A stretch of 21,614 nt of DNA from Hydnum rufescens UP504. Its lineage: Eukaryota > Basidiomycota > Agaricomycetes > Cantharellales > Hydnaceae. The position numbers were made by a program, and so were the translations under genes. Each line of letters begins with the position of its first letter. The first letter of the stretch is position 1. The notes beneath the pieces are model-generated. The model worked only from the letters and a program-made list of their open reading frames with translations. It was not told the origin of the DNA and did no database searches. The stretch lies in the NCBI GenBank assembly GCA_014904985.1, contig MU128958.1:275799-297412 (forward strand), written 5' to 3'. Positions 10,485-17,868 of this stretch are shown piece by piece.

Positions 10485-10578
10485 CTAGAATAAAAAACCA
10501 TTAGATAAAAAACTTAAAAGTGATGCAAAAAGAGCAGCTTTCACTGCTCTTTTTGTGTCATTGGGGTACATTACATAC
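10485..10578 (-). repeat. Unit 5 intron-like segment with hairpin A5
   Basis: Minus strand: G before GTATGT, acceptor TTCTAG then G, length 94. The branch motif is weak (ATCTAAT). Hairpin A5 is a 17-bp stem (10521-10537 with 10544-10560) in which two positions are G-T wobble pairs rather than Watson-Crick. Hairpin B5 is at about 10588-10619. Confidence 0.75.
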
Positions 10579-10701
10579 CAAGTATAGAACCACACACCCG
10601 CTACTGCAGGTGTGTGGTTCTGTTCATGTGGTGCGTTGTTGTTCATGGGGATGTTCTCATTCTGGGGGCCTTGCTTCGCAGGTCTTCATCTGTGGGAATA
10701 C

Positions 10702-10794
10702 CTAGAATAAAAAATAATTAGTTAAAAATTTGAAGCGACACAAAAAGAGCAGCTTTTGCTGCTCTTTTTGTGTCATTGGGGGTACATTACATAC
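10702..10794 (-). repeat. Unit 6 intron-like segment with hairpin A6
   Basis: Minus strand: CA before GTATGT, branch AACTAAT, acceptor TTCTAG then G, length 93. Hairpin A6 is a perfect 17-bp stem (10737-10753 with 10758-10774, outer GACAC/GTGTC, TTTT loop). Hairpin B6 is at about 10803-10836. Confidence 0.75.
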
Positions 10795-10933
10795 TGAGTA
10801 GAGAACCACACACCTGCTACTGTGGGTGTGTGGTTCCTCTTTTCATGTGGTGTGTCATTGTTCACAGGTCTCCTTTGGGGGGTGTTGTCGTTCTGGGGGG
10901 GCTTGCTTCGTGGGTTTTCATTTATGGCAATAC

Positions 10934-11023
10934 CTAAAATAAAAAATTATTTAGTTACAAAATTAAAAGGGATGCAAAAAGAGCAGCTTTCGCTGCTCTC
11001 TTTGCGCTGTTGGATACACATAC
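10934..11023 (-). repeat. Unit 7 intron-like segment with hairpin A7
   Basis: Minus strand: CAAG before GTATGT, branch AACTAAA, acceptor TTTTAG then G, length 90. Hairpin A7 spans 10971-11008 with a few mismatches near its base. Hairpin B7 (11035-11064) has CAGACAC paired with GTGTCTG in place of the usual CACACAC/GTGTGTG, a paired change. Confidence 0.75.
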
Positions 11024-11236
11024 CTTGAATATAAAACCAGACACTGTGGTGGGTGTCTGGTTTGTGTTGGTTTATTGTTCAGTGGCGTGTTTGTGGTTTT
11101 GGTTGGTGCTCATGCCTCGCACCTTCATTTGGCCAGGTTTTGTTTGCTGTGCTTCGTTTGCTTGCCATGTTTCAGTTACTGTGGTGGTGCATGGGCCCTA
11201 GCTGGCCTCATTGGGCACATGGGACAAAGCCATAAC

Positions 11237-11339
11237 CTAGAATAATAAAAGTTGTTAGTAAAGAAATTACAAACAGTGCAAAAAGAGTAGCCTTCACTAC
11301 TCTTTTTGCACTGTTGTACCTACTAGAAAGAATACTCAC
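11237..11339 (-). repeat. Unit 8 intron-like segment with hairpin A8
   Basis: Minus strand: AAG before GTGAGT, branch TTACTAACA, acceptor TTCTAG then G, length 103; near-ideal splice signals. Hairpin A8 is a perfect 19-bp stem (11272-11290 with 11297-11315) with the paired change AGAGTAG/CTACTCT relative to AGAGCAG/CTGCTCT. Hairpin B8 is at about 11344-11377. This is the left unit closest to the palindrome. Confidence 0.8.
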
Positions 11340-11428
11340 CTTATGACCACACACCCACAGCAGCAGGGGTGTGGTCATGGGGTCGTGTGGTCATGTGGTC
11401 ACATTGGGTGTGGCTGCATAGTTGCGAA

Positions 11429-12077
11429 ATTCAATGCCAGCAATTGCCGATACTCAAGAAGCGCCCACATGCTGGCACTACAAACACAGCACACATTAAT
11501 AGCAAGCATGTATATGTAAAATAAATACTATATAATAAATTTTTTCCAGGAAATTCTGAAGAAGATGATGATAATGAGTCAGAGCTCAATAAGGCATGAT
11601 ATGGCCAGTTGCAAAGTGGATTGGGCCACTTCTATGCATCAGAATTGGCCCAAATTTAAATATAGTAATGGTATATATACACCCTACACAGGCAATTAAT
11701 TATCTCAGATGATTCTTGCATTTTTCAAGTTTTCACGCCTTCAATTCCCTAATTAGGGAATTGAAGGTGTGAAAACTTGAAAAATGCAAGAATCATCCAA
11801 AATAATTAATTGCCTGTGTAGGGTGTATATATACCATTACTATATTTAAATTTGGGCCAATTCTGATGCATAGAAGTGGCCCAATCCACTTTGCAATTGG
11901 CCATATCATGCCTTATTGAGCTCTGACTCATTATCATCGTCTTCTTTGGAATTTCCTGGAAAAATATTTATTATATAGTATTTATTTTACATATACATGC
12001 TTGCTATTAATGTGTGCTGTGTTTGTAGCACCAGCACATGGGCGCTTCTTGAGTATCGGCAATTGCCGGCATTGAAT
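11429..12077. repeat. Near-perfect ~649-bp palindrome with no spacer
   Basis: Arms of about 324 bp meet at CCCTAATTAGGG (11747-11758), so the centre falls between 11752 and 11753. By eye the arms differ by 13 substitutions, all transitions, and one 1-base indel. Each arm contains TATATATA-like and CCAAT-like motifs and, reading outward, an acceptor-like GTTTGTAG (ending 12028 on the right, mirrored at 11478 on the left). The mirror symmetry continues beyond the arms: a hairpin B and then an A-bearing intron-like segment lie on each side at similar distance. Each arm also encodes a short acidic open stretch (SEEDDDNESEL) after an acceptor-like TTTCCAG when read inward. Confidence 0.9.
11826..11833. 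promoter_or_regulatory. Possible TATA element of an outward promoter (mirrored at 11671-11680)
   Basis: GTATATATAC occurs in both palindrome arms, at equal distance from the centre. About 150-200 bases separate it from the first outward acceptor-like site. Nearby GCCAAT words could be CCAAT boxes. If the flanking arrays are transcribed outward this would be the natural bidirectional promoter. No transcript evidence is visible in the sequence itself. Confidence 0.3.
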
Positions 12078-12175
12078 CCACATCTTGCTTCCCATCTCTG
12101 TAACCACAACAAGCAACTGCCCGAAAAGGCAAGCGCACAACCACGCACCCACCCCTGTGGGTGTGTGGTCACAAC

Positions 12176-12277
12176 GTGAGTGTTGTTTTTAGTAGATACA
12201 ATGGCACAAAAAGAGCAGTGAAAGCTGCTCTTTTTGTGCTGCTTTGGAATTTTTTTTACTGACACACTTTATTCCAG
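12176..12277 (+). repeat. Unit 9 intron-like segment with hairpin A9
   Basis: Donor AAC then GTGAGT, branch TACTGACA, acceptor TTCCAG, length 102. Hairpin A9 has a 15-bp perfect core (12204-12218 with 12225-12239, outer GCAC/GTGC). Confidence 0.75.
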
Positions 12278-12480
12278 ATTAGGGCCTGGCCAACACATGA
12301 GGATAACCTGCGAAACAATGAGAGCCCAAACAGCAACGCGACCCACACCAACGTGACCCATGCCAATGCAACACGCCAATGCGCCAATGACATGACACGG
12401 CAACACAGCAATGACACGACATATGGCAATGCACCAAGGAACCACACACCCGCCACGGCAGGTGTGTGGTTCTATGCAAG

Positions 12481-12589
12481 GTAAGTCCCCATCCCCCTCA
12501 GTAGCTACAGCCACGCAAAAAGAGCAGTGAAAGCTGCTCTTTTTGCATTGCTTAGAATTTTTATACTAATGATTCATTTATCATTCTAG
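12481..12589 (+). repeat. Unit 10 intron-like segment with hairpin A10
   Basis: Donor CAAG then GTAAGT (ideal), branch TACTAAT, acceptor CATTCTAG then G, length 109. Hairpin A10 has a 13-bp perfect core (12515-12527 with 12534-12546). Confidence 0.8.
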
Positions 12590-12749
12590 GGTGGCTTGTC
12601 CAAGGCATGACGGGAACCCACAAAACAATGAGGGACTGAAAGGCAAGGCAACATGCACCAACATGACACACACACCAACGCAACACTCACCAATTTGCTG
12701 AGCATGTGGAATGCTTGGAGCATGAGGTCACTGACCATGTGGAGCATTC

Positions 12750-13424
12750 TGGAGGCGAAATGAAAGGATATCTCCGGGTTTTGGAGATTAATTTGAGCAT
12801 AGTCCAATGGTTAAGGTGTTTTGTTGTTGGTTGATAATGGGGACAAGTGCATGGGATAGGATTTGATGCAGAAACAGCAGTTTGCATCTGTAATGGATGC
12901 TCTTGGTATCATTAGATGCAGATTTTTAACAACTTTCTGGGTGCGGTGGTTCTGAGCAGATCCGGTGTAAACTGACAGAGAAATTCATTTTTTACTGATG
13001 GGTGTTGATTCTGATAGTAATATCATTCTGTAGAGTTCAGTTTTGATCTGTTCTTCGCGCTCTCAGCACTGTTGGATGCGAATTCTTTATATCTTTCTAG
13101 GCGCGGTTGTTCCGAGAGGATTGAATGCGAACTGATGGAGAAATTTGTTTTTTACTGGAAATTCTGGATTTTGGTAGTAAAATTGGCCTGGAGAGTGCAG
13201 TTTTGGTCCGTTTGACTTGTGTTTGGTACTGTTCGAAAGGTGTGAATCGTAGCTTTCCAAGCATTATATGGGCGCACCTCTCCGATCAAAACTGACAGAG
13301 TTATAGAACAAATTCAATTTCTGCATGTAGCCGTAATTAATTTTGTAATTGGTCATGTGATTGTCCAAAGGCTGGGAGTGGTGTGATTTTGCGTTTTCTG
13401 ATACTGGATGTTTTTATCTTCCAC
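12750..13424 (+). mobile_element. Second copy of the tRNA-headed 160-bp-periodic element
   Basis: Colinear with about 9385-10067 at an offset of about 3358 bases. The A box is TAGTCCAATGG at 12800-12810 (still fits the consensus). The B box has decayed (GATTTGATGC, CG changed to TG). The 160-bp period is kept: monomer landmarks fall at 12909, 13069 and 13229. Similarity ends at CTTCCAC then AG, as in copy 1. Upstream of about 12750 it matches array exon sequence instead of the copy-1 insertion, so the left part of the insertion is missing here. No clear target duplication was found. Confidence 0.75.
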
Positions 13425-13481
13425 AGATGGTGAACACTTTTAATTGCAGCCCCTTGCAATGTTGTTTGCCTTTTTCCACAG

Positions 13482-15288
13482 TTATACGATTGAGATCTGA
13501 TCATGCCTCCTCATGTAGAACCACCATGTCCATCCTTCGAACCAAAGCAAGATTTCCTGTGAGTTTATGCTTTGAATTTGGTGATAGAAGTCACTTATTG
13601 TTGGGTAAGGGTCTTTAATATCCGCGTTTTTAATAGTTTTTCCTTTGTATTGTCCTAGGATTTTTAAGCGAATACCCACTTTGGATGATATCGTTAGGGT
13701 GGAGGTCAAGAGCATCTGTGGAGAAGGTTCGATGGGGCACAGTCATGTTTTCTGGAATGTGGAGGAGAAGGGCAAATTCGATTTCGAGATCATGGCATAT
13801 CAAGGGTTGATTGTTATGCAGTTCTCTGAACTCGTATGTTGTCCAGTCGACTCTTTTTGTCTTTATAACACCATCGAATGTGACTTGGGGATTTGGATAA
13901 TAGTGGATAATCATGTGGGGTTTGAGATGAGTGAATGGTTTGGGGTATGGGTAATCAAATTGCCAATATATAATTGTGTGAAGTTCCAATGGCATGGTGA
14001 ACACTTTTTGATTCATGCCTTGAGGATAGTCGTTCGATTTGCTTTTATGTCACTTTTGCATCCATAGACCAATTGATCATGTGTCCATTTTAATTTTGCT
14101 TAGGCTTTCCATGGATTCGGATTCCTTCATTGATTGGCAGGGTTGCTTCATATTTCACTGTCATCTTCTCATACATCAATATCATCAGGGTGCAGGCAGA
14201 GGCGGTGTTTTATTTCATAAAGGATCAAACGATGATGGGGGTTGCATGGGTGAAGTATGGGTATGGGCACTCATTGTCCATTTCGCCAAATACTATGAGG
14301 ATGAGGTGGATTCAAACGAGAAGGTGACTGTCTGAGCTGAGGTCCTTGATTCGGGTTTGGCTCAAGTAGGCATAATAGAAGTGATCAGTGTCGTTTTTGA
14401 TATCAGGATAGAATATGCCGAATTCTCCTATGTGTAGTGCCAGGTAGTGTGAGTCGTGGTTGGTTACTAACACTCCAAGGCCAATTTCAGTTTCTCCCAA
14501 TGTTTGAAAGTCCTGACATGAGAGAGGAATTTGATCCATCGAATTTGAATTATCGCCTGAGTTCCTGAATGTTTAATGAACGTCCTTAATGACTGTGGTG
14601 TTTACATACTGGTTGAACTCATGGCTTTTTCATGGTTGTAGTGGGAGTTTTTTAGAGTCGCAGATGAAGGTGTTTGGTCCGCGTTTTTCAATGACTTTTT
14701 GTATCCAGTTGTTTGGTTTTGACATGTGACCAGACCTGCTGTTTATGTTCTCCTTTTCCATTTTTGGTGTTTTTCATTCGCCTGGTATTTTTGTGATGGA
14801 GGAAGATTTTATATATATATATATATTTTTAGAGGCGATTCAATGATGATGATGGTGGTTTATTCAGGAGGGTGATGGGTGAATGTAGGAAGGTGGACTG
14901 TGTCTGTGTCGACATTCCCATATACAGCTGTTCTTATCTGCACCTTCACATGAAAATTGGAGTCATCAGAGTATTCTCAGGTTATGCAATATGATTCGAG
15001 GCAGGCAATTGTATACATTTGGACTGCAGTTGTCATGTTGGGGCAAAAGTAACCCCTTCGTCTGATGTGGAAATTGAGAATTGGATTGTTCCAGTTCCTG
15101 ACATGCTGTACGAAGAAAACCATGTATCCTGTTGCATCATCCGGGATGTATACGTCGTCAGGGCTGGATGGGAGTTCTGTGTGAGTCTTGGAAATGCTGT
15201 TGGTGAGTATGTTTGTAGGCATATTCAATGGTGTTCTACCCCCTTTTAGGTAAGCATTTATATGAGTCATGTTGTTTTTGACATACAT
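13482..15288 (-). pseudogene. Decayed minus-strand gene of unknown family
   Basis: Coding-like segments on the minus strand: 15288-14977 (starts MYVKNN, 103 residues), a long frame from about 14760 to about 14100 with several internal stops (containing the open piece 14539-14312), 14016-13630 (128 residues) and 13715-13482. Codon choice in these segments favours C-ending codons (ATC, TTC, CTC, GCC), which is why I prefer this strand to the overlapping plus-strand frame 13645-14067. Internal stops fit C-to-T changes (CGA to TGA, CAA to TAA). An (AT)8 microsatellite at 14811-14826 lies in a probable intron or intergenic part. Exon borders could not be settled and no domain was recognised. Confidence 0.4.
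14811..14826. repeat. (AT)8 microsatellite
   Basis: Eight uninterrupted AT dinucleotides followed by a T-run. It lies within the decayed minus-strand gene region, in a part without coding character. Confidence 0.9.
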
Positions 15289-15933
15289 TCTTTTTAGAGT
15301 CAGTGGATGGGATGGGGAAAGAGGATTTTTGTGTGAGAAGTGCTTTTATGAATGGATTTGAGACAGTCTAGACTTGAGGGGACCCTTGGATTTTCAGGGC
15401 ACTCGGTTTGGGTTCAGTTTCGGCAAATTTTTGATTAATTGACTGTTGTTTTTGTTTACCGATTAAGTCATGAGTCTCCTAATTAGCATGGTTTTGTTGA
15501 TACGGACTTGTGAATTTTTTTGTTCTTATACAGGCTATGACTTTGTTTCTTTTGTTTTTCTTTTGACTTGTTGTTTTTCTTTTGATTTTGATTTTGATTT
15601 TTTTTTTTTTGACAAGTCCACATCACCAGGTGAGGTCAGTCTTAAGAAAAGGATTCAAGTGACATAGAGGCTTTCAGACTTTGAGAGAGATGAGAGTTAG
15701 GAGAAATGAACATTGTTTTGCCAACAGGCAACATGGTTTTTACATGGAGAGAAAACAGGGCAAAGGAAGGGTTTTTCCTTCAGGTGAGAGAGATGGTACA
15801 TTGGGGCGAGCACATATTTCTTTTTGTTTTTAATGAGAGAGAGAAAGAGGATGGGAAAGGAAGGGGAAAGGATGGAGGACTGTGTTGGGTGAGGCATATG
15901 TACTGTGAGACAAGGACAAGTCATGGTGATGGG
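15289..15933. other. Low-complexity stretch between two decayed minus-strand genes
   Basis: No coding frame of substance. It contains a TTTTGA repeat running into a T-run (about 15577-15610) and a purine-rich tract of GAGA/GGAAA words (about 15834-15877). It probably includes the 3' flank of the 15934-17341 gene. Confidence 0.45.
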
Positions 15934-17341
15934 CTACCAACTGTTCATGTCATCATCCGATTCGTTGGTTGCTGGGTTGGATGGAAGGTCTGTTAGTTCG
16001 TATGCAGTCGGGGTGTCCTTGAATTTGGCCCATTCGTCATCCTTTAAGTCATACTGAATGTCATGCACATATTTCTTATAATATTTGATGGCTCAGTCAT
16101 CAGTCGAGATGGAAGGGGCGAGATTGTGTGAAGTGTGGAGAGATTTGGATAACTTGGTGAGTGTGGGGGCAATATGATGATGAAGGACGAATGCTGTATA
16201 TGGGGTGTCTAAGCAATGCTGTTGTTGCACGATATCTGCTGCTTGGATAAAGATTTTAGCGAGATGGTTGACTTGGGTAACATGGTGATACATAGATGGA
16301 TAGAGTAGCCGATCATGCCAATTGGTTACACACTGCTTGTGTTGTAAAAGTTTGAGGTCGTGTTTATCAAGGTCTTTGGCTTTTGCCTTGAGGTCGGCTT
16401 CTTGTTGATGTAGGGTTGCCGAAAGAAGAGAGAGGGGTGGCATGAGAGAATCCATTTGGAGGTTATGATTGGTGATGGTACAACTTAACTGGTCAAGTAG
16501 TTCTGCATTGTCCTTTATATCCTGCTTTCACTTCTCTTCATACTCATGTTGGATCTCAGTCGAGTTTCTGCACTGCATTGTACTCGCGATCTATAATCGC
16601 TTGTCGATAGGATGGCCATGCATGGTAAGAGTTGGTGTTTTTACCAGGTCATGGTATACTGATTTTTCAAAGGCTGTGAGGTGCGTGAGGAGGCTGGGAA
16701 GGAGAATAGGACTGATGGGAAGGATGGTATGAAGAACGAGTGCTTTTCGAGGTAAGAGATCCCATGGGAGAGTCTGAGGACTCGTGTAACTGCTGCACAG
16801 TAGGGGTTGCTTGGCAACTGACGATGTCCTTTTCAGTTGATTCAGGCTCTTTTGAGGGTTGAGTGGGAAGAGGAATGAACAGAGGAAGTATAGTGTGTGG
16901 GTAGAGATTAATGGTCTGGGGGCGCAATGAAAGACAAGGGTCAATGGTTCGCTGGGTTTCGAGTGGTGCAAGTGGTTGCGCGTTGGTAGAAGATTCGTTG
17001 ATATTGTAATTCTTGACAATAGCATGTGAAGAAGAGATAGAGTTGGGCCAAAAGGTCTGTTTTATCATTAGCGATGTCTTTTGCGGATGTCCTGCATCCC
17101 ATACCTCGTTGGTTATGTTTTGTTCCTTTTTAACTTGAGACGAAAGGAAGATGTCACTGTCCAGGTTGAGTTCTATGAGTGGCATGGGTGGAGTAGGAGA
17201 GGGAGCAGGTGTGTGGATGTATTCAAACATGTAGCTTTGTACAGAGCTCGCAGTTGAGTTAAAATGAGTGGAGTCGGACATGTCGAGATAGGGTGGTTTT
17301 GATGGGGTACGATAGGACACAAAATACAGCTTGGATATCAT
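15934..17341 (-). pseudogene. Decayed minus-strand gene of unknown family with Gln/Leu/Lys helical region
   Basis: Opens at ATG 17341 with a Pro/Ser/Thr-rich N-terminal part (open to 16667). Coding character then moves to another frame near 16700-16850, where FEKSVYHDLVKTPTL-like sequence is seen. More breaks follow (TAG and TGA between 16520 and 16620). The same frame runs 16455-16096, with a Leu/Lys/Asp/Gln-rich stretch that could be a coiled coil. TGA 16093-16095 is followed in frame by 52 more residues ending in an acidic tail (ESDDDMNSW) and a TAG at 15934-15936, probably the natural end. I recognise no motif. Its position just downstream of a Ty3 pol in the same orientation may be chance or may mean an extra ORF of a larger element. 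Confidence 0.45.
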
Positions 17342-17868
17342 TGGTTAGCTGTTGTGTCATTTTTATACTCGTCGGGCTTACTATACTCATGTTTTGACGT
17401 TATTTAGCCATTCCTTGCCATAGTTTAGATATTTGCTGTGATGATTTAGTTGACAGGTCGATGGAGTTGTTGCATGTGGACAATAGATACCGAATGGAAT
17501 GAGAATGAGAAGAGATGGAAGATGAAGGGTCGCCAGGGTTCGTTATGCCATATTATTAAGTTAAGACTTCACGACAGTTGGTTAGGAGTGCAGAGGATCA
17601 CATAGCCATATAGAGAAAGGAGCCAGAAGAAGAGGGGGATTGATTTTGATGCAGCTGCAGGTTTTTTTTAAGACAGTTGAAAAGAGTTTTCATAGGTTTC
17701 GGCACATTCTGCGATTCAACATTTCGTGGCTCTAGGGGTGTTAATTCGGGATTTTCTTTGCCTTGTGTCTCTAGGGTCATCTTGAATTCATAGTTTTAGT
17801 CATAGTCTTGTGATGCGGCTTGTAGAAAATGTTTCAGGGATTTCCTTTTTGAGAATTGAATTTTCCTT
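17342..17868. other. Gap between decayed pol and the next minus-strand gene
   Basis: About 530 bases where a 3' long terminal repeat of the pol-bearing element might be expected. I found no matching repeat elsewhere in the window and no TG...CA pair I could support. A 60-residue open frame (17780-17598, minus) has no coding character that I trust. Confidence 0.35.

Larger units (their letters stand above)
7830..11428 (-). repeat. Left array of twin-hairpin exon-intron-like units
   Basis: Eight copies of a unit read on the minus strand, plus a decayed ninth at the left end (hairpin B at about 7832-7866). In minus-strand order each unit has an 'exon' of about 115-213 nt ending in hairpin B (core CCACACACC paired with GGTGTGTGG). 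A splice-donor-like GTAAGT/GTATGT/GTGAGT follows a few to about 15 bases later. Then come hairpin A (core AAAAAGAGCAGC paired with GCTGCTCTTTTT), a CTAAC/CTAAT-type branch point, a T-rich tract and a TAG acceptor. Exon lengths are not multiples of three and contain stops in all frames that I checked, so a coding role is unlikely. The array is interrupted at 8559-10072 by an insertion. Units nearest the palindrome have the cleanest splice signals and the far left is most decayed. Confidence 0.8.
12139..12750 (+). repeat. Right array of twin-hairpin units, mirror orientation
   Basis: Two complete units and the start of a third exon, now reading on the plus strand: B9 (about 12139-12169), intron-like 12176-12277, exon 12278-12480 ending in B10 (12440-12471), intron-like 12481-12589, then an exon tail truncated near 12750 by the second 160-bp element. 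The exon 12278-12480 is rich in CCAA/CACGCC-type words. The order B, donor, A, branch, acceptor is the mirror image of the left array, so both arrays point away from the palindrome. Confidence 0.75.

Noticed and set aside
7830..11428. CRISPR array
   Set aside because: Repeats are diverged hairpins with unequal spacing (about 216-305 bases) and related 'spacers'; no cas-like gene, and the genome type is fungal.
11429..12077. Palindrome as an assembly or library artefact
   Set aside because: Thirteen transitions and an indel separate the arms, mostly at CpG-derived sites; an artefact would give identical arms.
7958..12546. Rho-independent terminators (GC stems with T-runs)
   Set aside because: T-runs are inside the stems and matched by A-runs on the other arm, so the signal is symmetrical. 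The window is eukaryotic and hairpins sit at a fixed place within intron-like units.
13645..14067. 140-residue plus-strand open frame
   Set aside because: The minus strand over the same bases has better codon choice and continues into neighbouring coding-like segments; the plus frame is isolated.
17342..17868. Long terminal repeat or primer-binding site behind pol (GGCGACCC-like word near 17527)
   Set aside because: No matching second copy in the window and no supportable TG...CA borders; one short word is not enough.
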